Source: Verrucomicrobiota bacterium (GTDB taxonomy: Bacteria > Verrucomicrobiota > Verrucomicrobiia > Chthoniobacterales > Terrimicrobiaceae). Taken from it: a stretch of DNA of 64,000 nt. The stretch's first letter is position 1, and each line of letters begins with the position of its first letter. The notes beneath the pieces were generated by a model. That model had not been told where the DNA came from. It worked only from the letters and a program-made list of their open reading frames with translations, and did no database searches. A program made the translations under genes and the position numbers. Below, piece by piece: positions 54,501 through 62,689 of this stretch. Where the stretch lies: the NCBI GenBank assembly GCA_026398255.1, contig JAPLTG010000032.1:62001-126000 (forward strand), in the 5' to 3' direction.

Positions 54501-55255
54501 GCCGAGTAATTCATCGAGCGGTAGCCCCCAAAGGTCCCGATCACCGCGTCCCCGGTGGCAATCGCCCAGCCCAGAGGCGGCATTTCGCGGCCATCGGCAA
54601 AAAGAGAATTCTGCAGTCTTGCCGCGCAGGAGACTTGCTCAAAAGCCGCTTCCAGCGCGCGCAGGGCGTGATCTGCGTAGTGGCGAGGTGCTCCGGAAAG
54701 CCCGGCCACACCCCCGGGGCAGGGCGGCATGATCGTGCAACCCTTGGCGATGAGACCTTCGGAGAGTTCCTCGATGAAAGCATTCGTCAAAATCCGCTGG
54801 TCCCATGGAGTCAGCGCCCCTGTGGTTTTTGCATCGGTCTGCAAGCGGGCCCGGCAAATCGTGACATTCCGAAGGTCGGGATGCCGGAGTGTGCGCAACT
54901 CCTCTTCGTCGAGATCATCCACCGGCGTGCCGCTCGCGCTGCGAAGGATTTCTTCCAATTTCTCGCCGTGCGTCACCTCATCAAGAACGATATCGAGCAC
55001 GCCGAGTTCCCTTGCTGTTTTGACCTCGAAAACCCGACCCTCCGAATCTGTGACGAGCGCATTCGGCTGCAAATGCTCTCCGATTTGGGTGAAACATTCC
55101 GAGACTTCGCCCGAGGTGATTTTTGCCAAATCCCCCAAGGCGCACCCTTCGATCTCTTCGCGAGGCTTTCCGGCGTATCGGCAGAAGGCTTGGTTCGCAT
55201 AAAGCGCTACTCCGCTCTGCGAAATCCTAAGCACCATGGAGCGAAAGTGTGTCAT
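51587..55255 (-). CDS. Multidomain Ser/Thr protein kinase (PAS, cyclase-like, kinase, TM, TPR, LRR)
   Basis: A 1222-residue Hanks-type kinase. Order: PAS-like domain (1-100, GVALYANQAFCRYAG), a class III cyclase homology domain (about 130-305; DALIGTF-like GDAVIGTFGG and EGRCVDLAERLSAL are recognisable but the metal Asp positions are lost), the kinase (about 388-700: IGHGGMGRVWRAHD, AIKTL, LHRDLKPGNILL, DFGLAK, APEQAA, DVYSLG, all intact, with a charged insert of about 45 residues), a membrane helix (about 722-746), a long coiled coil, a short TPR-like part and a C-terminal leucine-rich region (about 1080-1200). The orientation puts the LRR outside the cytoplasm. Such long kinases are typical of the PVC group. 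Substrates unknown. Confidence 0.85.
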   Translation of the reverse strand: MTHFRSMVLRISQSGVALYANQAFCRYAGKPREEIEGCALGDLAKITSGEVSECFTQIGEHLQPNALVTDSEGRVFEVKTARELGVLDIVLDEVTHGEKLEEILRSASGTPVDDLDEEELRTLRHPDLRNVTICRARLQTDAKTTGALTPWDQRILTNAFIEELSEGLIAKGCTIMPPCPGGVAGLSGAPRHYADHALRALEAAFEQVSCAARLQNSLFADGREMPPLGWAIATGDAVIGTFGGYRSMNYSAEGRCVDLAERLSALALPGEVLVTEDSMVSLLQNLPEGWSSVRTTREVDPDLGPYASHAGSIQAIDGSNQRGVWLFGPGVSEDWQKAVFVFDYLWRFQSGSMKEPVTVLRAIRLGGVTQHVQLSLDRVPDQGFVHRLGKYRLLSVIGHGGMGRVWRAHDIYGNIVAIKTLNAPQATSPESVKRFRREAEVMGRLQHRNICRIYEMNEHEGSHYIVMEFVDGLSLADILYSGVKSTDGKEDLSSIIKAARAARESTSDKPQAAPKEEKPGAHRHETMQLPVEQAVAIFLKVCSAVEFAHTHGVLHRDLKPGNILLRSDGEPLVADFGLAKLSSAEAESSLSLSGNVLGTVENMAPEQAASSKSVDARADVYSLGTILFQMVTGKRHFAATGTLLVDIQTLQTHEAPRPRSINPQVDPDLELIILKCLRQNPADRYRGVAALLADMDRYLKGETISARPVTALEVFRKLIQRNRAASIVAASALALILMIVMGAVWGLASQLKISEHNKNLAQERLNEIEKKDSLYAQTLEGRKLAEMSEQELKTLIREKEEKEKLAALQHEENRIALEVANASIVVEKAERAAAEARARNLEKQLEAARNTAPPPPLLATGLQQAPTSTQPVNILDIQKELESIEAGFKQDFSQANLMALSMPRKALDLLEKRIDDTVSVMMKAPRQSARGWMLLGYLRLAALEFKSAAECFKKALEVRPLVEPATRLRDFAMQNSQTRPVFGKDGPALADPLRQIRDQFGLSLATADAISFFTSKPQMSVSIAPSTSPMKRDASNNEIALELLVDNDLNTPPIVKSAGQTKDLEITLEGNAKNLSSIASQTASLTIRNAQQVDYQSLLNFTKLTRLDLSGSTLSAQPPLPRPALRLTHLGLANTKTQSLNFASTTPTLVSLDVGGCQLEDIRSLPLFRNLRELTISPELLKNPKDLELLKSTAIPFIRTPSDPKKQTRADFFRKYLPLNQD

Positions 55256-55299
55256 TCTGTGAGGGAGAAGGGAGCGGGGGGAACGCGTGCCTGACGAGG

Positions 55300-55680
55300 C
55301 TACTTGCTATATTTTTTCAAAATCCGCGCGTCCACAAACGACTTCACGCACAAGGCGAGAAACACGAGGCAAACCACGCCCATCGCGATCGACATGATGG
55401 AGGCAATGTTATCTTTGGCGGGTCCGGACATGACTGCACCGAGTTTAGGCAGTCCCCTGACAAGCCCACCGCCGGTTCCAAGTAGACCAACCAGCGCGGC
55501 GATGTGCATCACATGCTTCCGGGCATTGTGGAATTTCGCCCCGATGATTCCGCATAGCAAAATCAGGGTTCCAAAACCTGCAGGGATGAGAGCGGTGACG
55601 CTTTTGGCACCAGTCAAAAAATAAGCTCCGATTCCCATGGCTTCCAGGATCAGACCAAAAACAATTGCAAGTGTAGGCAT
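55300..55680 (-). CDS. Small four-helix membrane protein
   Basis: A 126-residue protein with four hydrophobic segments: TLAIVFGLILEAMGIGAYFL, LIPAGFGTLILLCGIIGA, HIAALVGLLGTGGGLVRGLP and the C-terminal SIAMGVVCLVFLALCVKSFV. The pattern TGAKSVTALIPAGFGTLILL followed by RKHVMH is familiar from conserved hypothetical proteins of Planctomycetes and Verrucomicrobia. The start MPTLAIVF is preferred over an upstream Met because it begins the first helix. Function unknown. A strong hairpin lies 20 bases upstream. Confidence 0.65.
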   Translation of the reverse strand: MPTLAIVFGLILEAMGIGAYFLTGAKSVTALIPAGFGTLILLCGIIGAKFHNARKHVMHIAALVGLLGTGGGLVRGLPKLGAVMSGPAKDNIASIMSIAMGVVCLVFLALCVKSFVDARILKKYSK

Positions 55681-55699
55681 GGCTCGGAGGTTTGCTAGA

Positions 55700-55734
55700 G
55701 CGATGCCGGAACGCAAGTGCGAATCCGGCATCGC
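55700..55734. repeat. Strong 11-bp inverted repeat between lpdA and the membrane protein gene
   Basis: Arms GCGATGCCGGA and TCCGGCATCGC are perfectly complementary; the 13-base loop holds a smaller CGC/GCG pairing. On the minus strand it lies 39 bases after the lpdA stop and 20 bases before the next ATG. No T run follows on either side, so it is not a classic terminator; an mRNA-stabilising or attenuating hairpin is possible. Confidence 0.65.
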
Positions 55735-55773
55735 CATGTTTAGGTTTTTAAAGAATCACCTGAGGGATTCGAA

Positions 55774-57153
55774 TTAGAAATGGATCGCGTGGCCTTGGCT
55801 GGCGTGGGCGGCTTCATGGACGGCCTCGCTCAGCGTGGGGTGCGCGTGGATTGTCGCGATGATTTCCTCGTAGGTGGCCTCCATGGTGATCGCGAGGCCG
55901 AGCTCGGCGATCATCTCGGTGGCGTCGGCTCCGATGATGTGGGCGCCGAGGATTTCGCCATGCTTCTCGCCGACGAGAAGTTTGACGAATCCCTCGCTCT
56001 CGCCGACGGCAAGGGCTTTGCCGCTGGCCATGAACGGGAATTTGCCGACCTTGAATTTGAGGCCTTTTTCCTTCGCGGCGCGTTCGGTGAGGCCGACGCT
56101 GGCGACTTGCGGTTGGCAATAGGTGCAGCCGGGGAAGACGGAAACTTTCTTGGGCTTGGCTCCAGCGAACATCCCTTCGACGCACTGGACGGCTTCGTAG
56201 CTGGCGACATGCGCGAGCCACGGCGGCCCAATGATGTCTCCAGCGCCGTAGATGCCTTTGACGCTGGTTTCGTAGCGGTCGTCGGTTTTGAGGTAACCCT
56301 TGGCATCGGTCTCGAGCTTCACGCCTTTTGGCATGAGGGGCGAAACGCCGATGGCCACGAGCGCGATGTCGGCTTCGAGGACTTCGTTGGCCTTGCCGCT
56401 GACGGTGAGGCGAACGCCTTTATTGGTCGTCTCGGCTTTGTCCACCTTGGTTTCGGTAAGGATTTTGATGCCTTGCTTGGCGAGAGATTTTTCGAGCGCC
56501 TGGCTGACCTCGGTGTCCTCCACGGGGAGGATGTTTGGCATCATTTCGACGATGGTGACTTTCGTGCCAAAGGCGTTGAAGAAATAGGCGAACTCCACGC
56601 CGATGGCTCCCGCGCCGATGATGATGATTTCCTTCGGCTGCTTTTCCAAAACCATGGCCTGGCGGCTGCCGATGACGCTTTTTCCGTTGTAGGGGAAGCC
56701 CGGCATCTCACGGCTGACGACGCCGGTGGCGATGAGGATCTTCGCGGCTTTGTGCTCGGACTTTTTGCCGTCGTTGCCGGTGACTACGACAGTGCCCGCC
56801 TGCGGGATTTCGGCCTCGCCGCGGAGGTAGTCCACCTTGTTTTTCTTAAAGAGCATTTCGATGCCGCCTGCGAGGCGGTCGGCCACCTTGCGGCTGCGGC
56901 CGATGACTTTGTCCCACTCATAGGTGAGCCCCTCGACCTTCAGGCCGAAGTCGCCGGCGTGGTGCTTGATCGTCTGGTAGACCTCGGCGTTTTTGAGGAG
57001 CGACTTGGTGGGGATGCAACCCCAGTTCAAGCAAGTGCCGCCGGCGCGGTCCATTTCGACCACTGCCACTTTTTTGCCGAGTTGCCCTGCGCGAATTGCC
57101 GCGACATAGCCAGCCGGCCCGCCGCCCACCACAATCATATCGTATTCAGCCAT
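55774..57153 (-). CDS. lpdA: Dihydrolipoyl dehydrogenase
   Basis: A 459-residue flavoprotein disulfide reductase, the E3 subunit of 2-oxoacid dehydrogenase complexes or the glycine cleavage system L protein. The FAD site MIVVGGGPAGYVAAIRAGQL, the redox disulfide GGTCLNWGCIPTKSLL, the NAD site IIIIGAGAIGVEFAYFF, the FAD block GIYGAGDIIG and the C-terminal HAHPTLSEAVHEAAHA (catalytic His-Glu) are all intact. The start MAEYDMIVV was chosen from the FAD fold. No E1 or E2 gene is adjacent. It is divergent from znuA. Confidence 0.95.
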   Translation of the reverse strand: MAEYDMIVVGGGPAGYVAAIRAGQLGKKVAVVEMDRAGGTCLNWGCIPTKSLLKNAEVYQTIKHHAGDFGLKVEGLTYEWDKVIGRSRKVADRLAGGIEMLFKKNKVDYLRGEAEIPQAGTVVVTGNDGKKSEHKAAKILIATGVVSREMPGFPYNGKSVIGSRQAMVLEKQPKEIIIIGAGAIGVEFAYFFNAFGTKVTIVEMMPNILPVEDTEVSQALEKSLAKQGIKILTETKVDKAETTNKGVRLTVSGKANEVLEADIALVAIGVSPLMPKGVKLETDAKGYLKTDDRYETSVKGIYGAGDIIGPPWLAHVASYEAVQCVEGMFAGAKPKKVSVFPGCTYCQPQVASVGLTERAAKEKGLKFKVGKFPFMASGKALAVGESEGFVKLLVGEKHGEILGAHIIGADATEMIAELGLAITMEATYEEIIATIHAHPTLSEAVHEAAHASQGHAIHF

Positions 57154-57264
57154 AGTTTTTGAAAAATTGAGCGCGTAGTCTGTGTCGTTTCGCCGGTCGA
57201 TGCAAACCCAATGCGCGCTTTTTCGCAATTGACTTGCATGATGGAGGGCGGCGAGTTTGCCGCA

Positions 57265-58164
57265 GTGAAAATCTTGTTTTTCCTGATGGCGATGCTGGCT
57301 GGTGCCAGCGTGCGTGCTGGTGCAGAGCCGATCCGCGTGGCGTCGTTGAGCACGGTCATGGCTGATCTGGCGCGGGACATTGGCGGCGATCGGGTCGAGG
57401 TGGTCGAGATTGTGAAGCCGGGAATGGACCCGCATATTTTCGAGCCGTCGCCGGGTGATTACAAAACCATCGCCAACTCGCGACTCCTTCTGGCGAGCGG
57501 TCTCGGATTCGAGGGTTACCTCGACAAGCTCCGCCCTGTTCTCGAAAAAAGCGGTGTCCGGCTCGTGGTCGGGGGCGAAGTGGTGAAACCCATCGAGGGA
57601 GCGTGTGAGGGGCATGACCATTCGGAGGATCACCACCACCACGGCACAGCCGATCCGCACTGGTGGCAGAGCGTTTCGAATGTCCAACTCGTCGCGCGCC
57701 AGATTCGCGACGCCTTGATTGCGACTGATCCGGAAGGGCAGGGGACCTACGAAAAAAATGCCGCCAAGCTCGATGCGCGGCTCGAGGATTTGGGTAAATG
57801 GGTCCGACTGCAAATCGTCCAGCTCCCCAAGAAAAACCGTGTGCTCGTCACCTCGCACGATGCACTCGGATATTTCGCGAAGGATTACGGGTTCGAGATT
57901 TTGCCGGTGCAGGGAATCTCGACCTCCGACCAACCGTCATCGCAAAAAGTCCGCGACCTCATCGGTCGCATTCAAGAGCGGGGCGTGAAAGCGATCTTCG
58001 CCGAGAGCATCGAAAATCCCAAGGTCCTCGGCCAGATCACGGCCGAGACGGGCGCCAAGCCGGGAGGTATGATTTATGCCGACGGCCTGGGTTCGGGCGA
58101 GACCGGAACCTACGATGGCATGATGCGCCACAATGTGACGACGATCGTGGAGGCCTTGAAATAA
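57265..58164 (+). CDS. znuA: Zinc ABC transporter, substrate-binding protein
   Basis: A cluster-9 periplasmic metal-binding protein. From the GTG at 57265 the protein begins with a signal peptide (VKILFFLMAMLAGASVRAGA). Metal ligands appear in DPHIFEPSP, DPHWWQS, TSHDALGYFAKDYG and YADGLGSGE. The His-rich loop GHDHSEDHHHHGTADPHW between the ligands is typical of zinc (rather than manganese) binding proteins. Longer in-frame starts at 57238 or 57241 are possible but add a hydrophilic stretch before the signal. The gene heads an operon with znuC and znuB. Confidence 0.88.
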   Translation: MKILFFLMAMLAGASVRAGAEPIRVASLSTVMADLARDIGGDRVEVVEIVKPGMDPHIFEPSPGDYKTIANSRLLLASGLGFEGYLDKLRPVLEKSGVRLVVGGEVVKPIEGACEGHDHSEDHHHHGTADPHWWQSVSNVQLVARQIRDALIATDPEGQGTYEKNAAKLDARLEDLGKWVRLQIVQLPKKNRVLVTSHDALGYFAKDYGFEILPVQGISTSDQPSSQKVRDLIGRIQERGVKAIFAESIENPKVLGQITAETGAKPGGMIYADGLGSGETGTYDGMMRHNVTTIVEALK

Positions 58165-58167
58165 TCG

Positions 58168-58587
58168 ATGCGCGGGTCTCCCATTCTGCGTCTCGTTTTG
58201 GTGGCTGGTGCGCTGATTTTGCTCGCGCTGCCGGTGTGGCAATTGACCCTCCAAACCCCTTCGCCGATTCCCGCCAAGCCCGCTGCTGTGGCCGAGGATT
58301 TGGCGGACTACCGGGTGATTCTCAAATCCTCAGGCACGGCTCGGTTGCAAGCCATGGTGGCAAACCAACCCACGGTCTCCTCGGCAAGCGGGGTGGAAAA
58401 TTTCGAGGCGGTTTTTTCGATGAGTGCGAATGAGCCCGAGGACATCGCGGTTTTTGCGGATTTTGTGGACCGCACTCGATCTTCCGCACTCCGTGTGTCG
58501 GTGGAAAAAGGTGGCGAGGTTTTAGTCGAAAAAACCTTCTGGGGCACGGGAGTCGTCGAAGATGTGGTGGAGATTCCAACGAAATGA
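58168..58587 (+). CDS. Unknown membrane-anchored protein within the znu operon
   Basis: A 139-residue protein with one N-terminal hydrophobic helix (LRLVLVAGALILLALPVWQL) and a periplasmic beta-rich domain. No family is recognised and there are no His- or Cys-rich stretches, so it is not obviously metal-binding. It begins four bases after znuA and overlaps znuC by four (ATGA), so it is a fixed part of the operon. Confidence 0.6.
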   Translation: MRGSPILRLVLVAGALILLALPVWQLTLQTPSPIPAKPAAVAEDLADYRVILKSSGTARLQAMVANQPTVSSASGVENFEAVFSMSANEPEDIAVFADFVDRTRSSALRVSVEKGGEVLVEKTFWGTGVVEDVVEIPTK

Positions 58588-59336
58588 ACCACCAACTTGT
58601 CCTCAAAGATGTGACCGTGAGTTACAGCCGGATTCCGGCGGTGCATCACCTGAGCGCCTCGGTGCGTTGCGGCTCCTGCGTGGCGCTTCTCGGCCCAAAC
58701 GGAGCAGGCAAGACCACCCTTCTCAAAGCCATCGCCGGCCTGCTTCCGCTCGAGACCGGGGCTATCCGGTTCGAGGGGCATGAGCTTGGCACGAAGCCCT
58801 CGCGCACCATCGCCTATGTGCCGCAACGCGAGGCTGTGGACTGGGATTTTCCCATCACCGTGCGCGGGTTGGTGGAAATGGGTCGTTACCCCTCGCTGGG
58901 AAACTGGGGCCGCTTTGGTGCCAAAGACCATGAGGCGGTGGAGGAGGCGCTTCATGTTTGTGACCTCGAAGATCTCGCCGACCGCCAGATTTCCGCCCTC
59001 TCGGGAGGTCAACAGCAACGGGCCTTCCTCGCTCGCGCTTGGGCGCAGCATGCCGAAATTTATCTCCTCGACGAGCCATTCACCGGCCTCGATCGCAATG
59101 CCACTGAGGCGTTCGCCGCAGCTATGCGTCGGCTCCGGGACGCGGGCAAACTCGTCATCGCCTCGCACCACGACCTCAAAAGCGTCGAGGCGCTTTTCGA
59201 CCAAATCCTCCTCATCAACGGGGAACTCGTCGCGTGTGGTCCGACCGCCGAGGCCTTCACCACCCAAAACCTCGACCGCGCCTACGGCATGCACATTTTC
59301 AGCGGCCACGCTCATCACCACCACGAACACGCATGA
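58584..59336 (+). CDS. znuC: Zinc ABC transporter, ATP-binding protein
   Basis: A 250-residue ABC ATPase. Walker A is LLGPNGAGKTTLLKAI, the Q-loop is AYVPQREAVDWDFP, the signature is SALSGGQQQRAFLARA, Walker B is IYLLDEPFTGLD and the H-loop is IASHHD. The C-terminus ends HIFSGHAHHHHEH, a His-rich tail that suggests zinc sensing or binding. The WDFP after the Q-loop is characteristic of the cluster-9 metal ATPases. Coupled by ATGA to znuB. Confidence 0.92.
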   Translation: MNHQLVLKDVTVSYSRIPAVHHLSASVRCGSCVALLGPNGAGKTTLLKAIAGLLPLETGAIRFEGHELGTKPSRTIAYVPQREAVDWDFPITVRGLVEMGRYPSLGNWGRFGAKDHEAVEEALHVCDLEDLADRQISALSGGQQQRAFLARAWAQHAEIYLLDEPFTGLDRNATEAFAAAMRRLRDAGKLVIASHHDLKSVEALFDQILLINGELVACGPTAEAFTTQNLDRAYGMHIFSGHAHHHHEHA

Positions 59337-60217
59337 ACTGGCTGCTCGAACCTTTCCAATACGAATTCATGCAACGCGCCCTGCTGGCCTGCGTGCTGGT
59401 AGGATTTACCAACGGATTTCTCGGCGCGTTTGTGGTGGTGCGCCGCCTCGCCTTGATGGCCGACGCGCTCTCGCACTCACTTCTACCGGGGTTGGCTCTG
59501 GCGGCGATTGTGGTCGGCCTCTCGCCTGCCGGGTTGTTGCTCGGGGGTCTGCTCGCGGCGGCTTTTGTCGCGCTCGGTGGGCACCTCATTTCGCGGAGTT
59601 CGCGCATCAAGGAGGAAACGGCGATCGCCGCTCTCTACATCATCGCCTTTGCCTTCGGCATCGCGATTATCAAATACGCGGGCGTCAAAGTGAGCCTCGA
59701 CCATTTCCTCTTCGGCAACATTCTCGGAGTCGGCGACAGCGACCTCTGGACCTCGTATGGCATTACCTGCGCGGTGTTATTGCCCCTGGTCGCCCTGCAG
59801 CGTTCTCTTCTCCTCGCCATCTTCGAATCTTCGGTCGCCAAGGCGCTCGGCGTTCCTGTGGGGCTGCTTCTCGGGATGCTGATTCTTTTGATCGTGCTGG
59901 CGATGGTTTCCTCCCTGCAGGCGGTCGGGGTGTTGCTCTCGCTGGGGCTTTTGATTTTGCCTGCTGCCACGATTTATCTACTGAGTGATTCGTTCGACAG
60001 CATGCTCTGGGGCGGCGCGGCCCTGGGAACGCTCGGCTCGATCATCGGCTTGCTGGTTTCCTTTTGGGCAAATATCCCCTCCGGCCCGGCTATCGTGCTG
60101 GTGCTCGGATTAGTTTTTGTGGCCGCGTATCTATTCGGTCCTCGCTACGGGATTATCCCTCGCTCGCTCAAACGCCGCCACCTTCACGAGGAGTCCCTCG
60201 AGAGGTGGCAGAAATAA
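59333..60217 (+). CDS. znuB: Zinc ABC transporter, permease
   Basis: A 294-residue membrane permease of the ABC-3 family with about eight helices. Blocks ALLACVLVGFTNGFLGAFVV, RRLALMADALSHSLLPGLAL, GVKVSLDHFLFGNILGV and SLQAVGVLLSLGLLILPAAT are the family hallmarks. The start lies inside the znuC stop. The C-terminus is short and basic. The gene is convergent with the antiporter gene, six bases apart. Confidence 0.93.
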   Translation: MNWLLEPFQYEFMQRALLACVLVGFTNGFLGAFVVVRRLALMADALSHSLLPGLALAAIVVGLSPAGLLLGGLLAAAFVALGGHLISRSSRIKEETAIAALYIIAFAFGIAIIKYAGVKVSLDHFLFGNILGVGDSDLWTSYGITCAVLLPLVALQRSLLLAIFESSVAKALGVPVGLLLGMLILLIVLAMVSSLQAVGVLLSLGLLILPAATIYLLSDSFDSMLWGGAALGTLGSIIGLLVSFWANIPSGPAIVLVLGLVFVAAYLFGPRYGIIPRSLKRRHLHEESLERWQK

Positions 60218-60223
60218 AAAGCG

Positions 60224-61756
60224 TCAGGGCAAAAACAGGAACAGAATCACGCAGATGGCCGTCGGGATGGCCGCACCGAGGAAGAGCTTGAAGGCATCCA
60301 CGCCGTTCGTTCCGAAGTAGGATTGGAGGATGGACTGGCCTGCGGGGTTCGGGGCGTTGGCGATGACGGTAAGACCTCCGCCCGCCACCGCGCCTTGCAT
60401 GACGGCGTATTTTGCCGCGTCGCTAAAGTCCGGCACGAGGGAGGCCAGATAAGTGAGCGCGGCGTTGTCGTTGAAAGAAGTGAGAAAGGTCGAGCCGAGC
60501 ATGAGTTGGACCGGGTTCAGGCTTGTCAGCACGGGCTGAATCCACCAAGTCTGCAATCCTCCATGGACGACGAGGCCGGCGAGGAATAAGCCCACCATCA
60601 CGGGACCGCGCAAGTTGATGACATCCTGGTTGCGCTCGGTGGCCGCCACATAGGCGAGGAAGAGAAGGAAGCCAAAGACTACGATCACCGCGTAGTGGCC
60701 GGCATAAACCACAAAGGCGATGAACAGCAAGTGGGCGAGAATCACCGAAAACGGCATCGGGGCTTTGGGCTGGAGCTCGTCTTGGGCGCTTCGGCGCATA
60801 CGGAGCAATTCTTTCCGGAAAACAAAAAAGAACAGCGTGTTGGTGACGAGGATCGACAGGGCTGATTTCCAGCCAAAATGCATCAACATGAAGGGGGTGT
60901 CCCAGCCCCACTTGCCGGCAACCATCACCACTGGCGGAGCCGCGAAGTGCGTGAGCGTGCCGCCGATCGAGACATTCACAAAGAGAATTCCCAGCGTGGC
61001 GTAACGAAGTGCCATCGAGGGCTGGAGCGTGTAGAATTTCGCCGCGAGAAGCATCGCGCAAATCGTCATCGCTGCGGGTTCGGTGATGAACGAGCCCATG
61101 AGCGGGCCGACGGTGAGGATGGCGAACCACCAAGCGGCGGGCGAGCCCGAGCCAATATTGGCGACCTGCTTCAGACCGCTTTCCGCGAAATGCATGATTG
61201 GGCGAGAACTGGCGATCGCCATGATCACCACCACGAAAATCGGTTCGGTAAAGTTGACGCCGTTGATGTAGTGCTTAGCCACCTCGGGGCCTTTCATGGT
61301 CACGATCGCCACAGTGAGGGGGATTAGCCAAATCCCGAAGACCGCCTCGACCTCGCCGAGGAAATGGAAAAGAACAGAGAAAAACTTTTTCCGGTCCACT
61401 TTGGAGAAATAAGAAGCCGACTCGGGACCGTTCGGTGCCTTTTGCTGCAGTAGTGCCTCGTGCTCGTGGGCGAACTTGTGGCCGATCGCGAGGAATTTCG
61501 AAGCCGCGAAAGTGTGGATGATCGCCAGGAAGAAAATAACCGTCGCCACGAGATTGAAAGGATCCGCCTGAATGCGGCCCAGAAGCTTTTGGCCAAGTGA
61601 GGTTACTCCATGGTCCGCGTAGTCCCCGAGTGGAATGGGGAACGCGGTTTGGGGTTCGTGCGCGGAATTCGCCGCAAAAGCCCCGGAAGTGCAGGCGACG
61701 AGCACAAAAAGTGGAAGGAACCAACGCAAGCTTGGGAAGAAGATAGATTTCATCAA
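60224..61756 (-). CDS. Putative Na+/H+ antiporter (PF07399-like)
   Basis: A 510-residue membrane protein with about ten to twelve helices and an N-terminal signal-like helix (SLRWFLPLFVLVACTSGAFA). Blocks HFLGEVEAVFGIWLIPLTVA, GPLMGSFITEPAAMTICAML, GGTLTHFAAPPVVMVAGKWG and LTSFNDNAALTYLASLVPDF are those of the putative Na+/H+ antiporter family PF07399 (DUF1504), seen in Chlamydiae, Verrucomicrobia and others. The repeated GS/GP with TEPAAM and FNDNAAL motifs suggest two inverted repeats of the IT superfamily. Ion specificity is not established. Divergent from ribE. Confidence 0.8.
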   Translation of the reverse strand: MMKSIFFPSLRWFLPLFVLVACTSGAFAANSAHEPQTAFPIPLGDYADHGVTSLGQKLLGRIQADPFNLVATVIFFLAIIHTFAASKFLAIGHKFAHEHEALLQQKAPNGPESASYFSKVDRKKFFSVLFHFLGEVEAVFGIWLIPLTVAIVTMKGPEVAKHYINGVNFTEPIFVVVIMAIASSRPIMHFAESGLKQVANIGSGSPAAWWFAILTVGPLMGSFITEPAAMTICAMLLAAKFYTLQPSMALRYATLGILFVNVSIGGTLTHFAAPPVVMVAGKWGWDTPFMLMHFGWKSALSILVTNTLFFFVFRKELLRMRRSAQDELQPKAPMPFSVILAHLLFIAFVVYAGHYAVIVVFGFLLFLAYVAATERNQDVINLRGPVMVGLFLAGLVVHGGLQTWWIQPVLTSLNPVQLMLGSTFLTSFNDNAALTYLASLVPDFSDAAKYAVMQGAVAGGGLTVIANAPNPAGQSILQSYFGTNGVDAFKLFLGAAIPTAICVILFLFLP

Positions 61757-61829
61757 GCGGCGGGTTTAGCGGAAAACCCAGCTTCGGCAAATCTTGATCG
61801 AAAATTCCTCCGGAGGGATATTCCGGCAA

Positions 61830-62432
61830 ATGTTTACCGGACTTGTCGAGGAATTGGGTTGTTTGGAATGGCTGCGCCGTGGCGAAGGCGAGGCCCGGCT
61901 TGCGGTCCAAGCGCCCGCGATTTCCCCTGGAGTGCGGATCGGCGACAGCATCGCGGTGAATGGTTGCTGCCTGACGGTTACCGTCGCGCAGGACGGGCTC
62001 TTGGTTTTTGACTTGCTGGAAGAGACCCTGAAAAAAACCAACCTCGGCGCGCTTAAGCCCGGCTCCGGCGTGAACCTCGAGCGATCCTTGGCGGTCGGCG
62101 GCCGATTGGGGGGGCATTTCGTGCAGGGTCATGTGGACACGACGATCGCCCTCTGTCGCACCGAAAAACACGGAGGCGATCTTCGCTTGGATTTCGAATT
62201 GCCCGCCGCGTTCGCCGGATACCTGGCCTACAAAGGCTCCGTGGCGATCAACGGCGTCAGCCTCACCGTCGCCGAAGTCGGCGAGGATTCTTTCACCGTG
62301 TGGATCATCCCCCACACCGCCACGGCCACGAATCTCGGCGCTCTCCACGACGGCGAGCAAGCAAACCTCGAATGCGACATGCTCGCCAAATACACCGCGC
62401 GCTTACTGCAAGTCGCCGGCCGCACAGGCTGA
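61830..62432 (+). CDS. ribE: Riboflavin synthase, alpha subunit
   Basis: RibE dismutates two 6,7-dimethyl-8-ribityllumazine molecules to riboflavin. The 200-residue protein has two barrel halves with the family blocks: MFTGLVEELG, IAVNGCCLTV and GHFVQGHVDTT in the first half, then AINGVSLTVAEVGEDSFTVW and the TNLGALHDGEQANLE block. The start MFTGLVEELG at 61830 is the canonical N-terminus. No FMN riboswitch is visible in the 73-base gap upstream. The gene stands alone here. Confidence 0.95.
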   Translation: MFTGLVEELGCLEWLRRGEGEARLAVQAPAISPGVRIGDSIAVNGCCLTVTVAQDGLLVFDLLEETLKKTNLGALKPGSGVNLERSLAVGGRLGGHFVQGHVDTTIALCRTEKHGGDLRLDFELPAAFAGYLAYKGSVAINGVSLTVAEVGEDSFTVWIIPHTATATNLGALHDGEQANLECDMLAKYTARLLQVAGRTG

Positions 62433-62689
62433 GTTCTTCCAAGATCTTTTCCTTTTTTGCGAGAGGCCCAAGTTGTAACCGCGAATCTGCTCGTTGACTG
62501 CGATCCGGAAAAAGCTTCACGATAGCGCGCGAGAGGTTGACTTCTTCCTGATAGGGTGGACTTCGAGGTGGCAACCTCCTGCTTGACCCAAGACTGGAGC
62601 GCCTCACACACCGCATCGTCCCGTTCCCATTACGCCGAACGCCGCCGTATCAGTAGAAATGCTGCGGCACCCCGTCCACTGGCGACTCT

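Noticed and set aside
52988-55294. A 768-codon plus-strand frame in the kinase region
   Set aside because: It is antisense to the kinase domain, whose motifs are clear on the minus strand.
57154-57264. Spaced inverted repeat ATGCAA/TTGCAT (57200 and 57234) as a Zur operator before znuA
   Set aside because: The arms are only 6 bases and 28 bases apart and do not resemble known Zur boxes; could be chance.
61757-61829. FMN riboswitch upstream of ribE
   Set aside because: The 73-base gap is too short and has none of the conserved RFN-element sequence.
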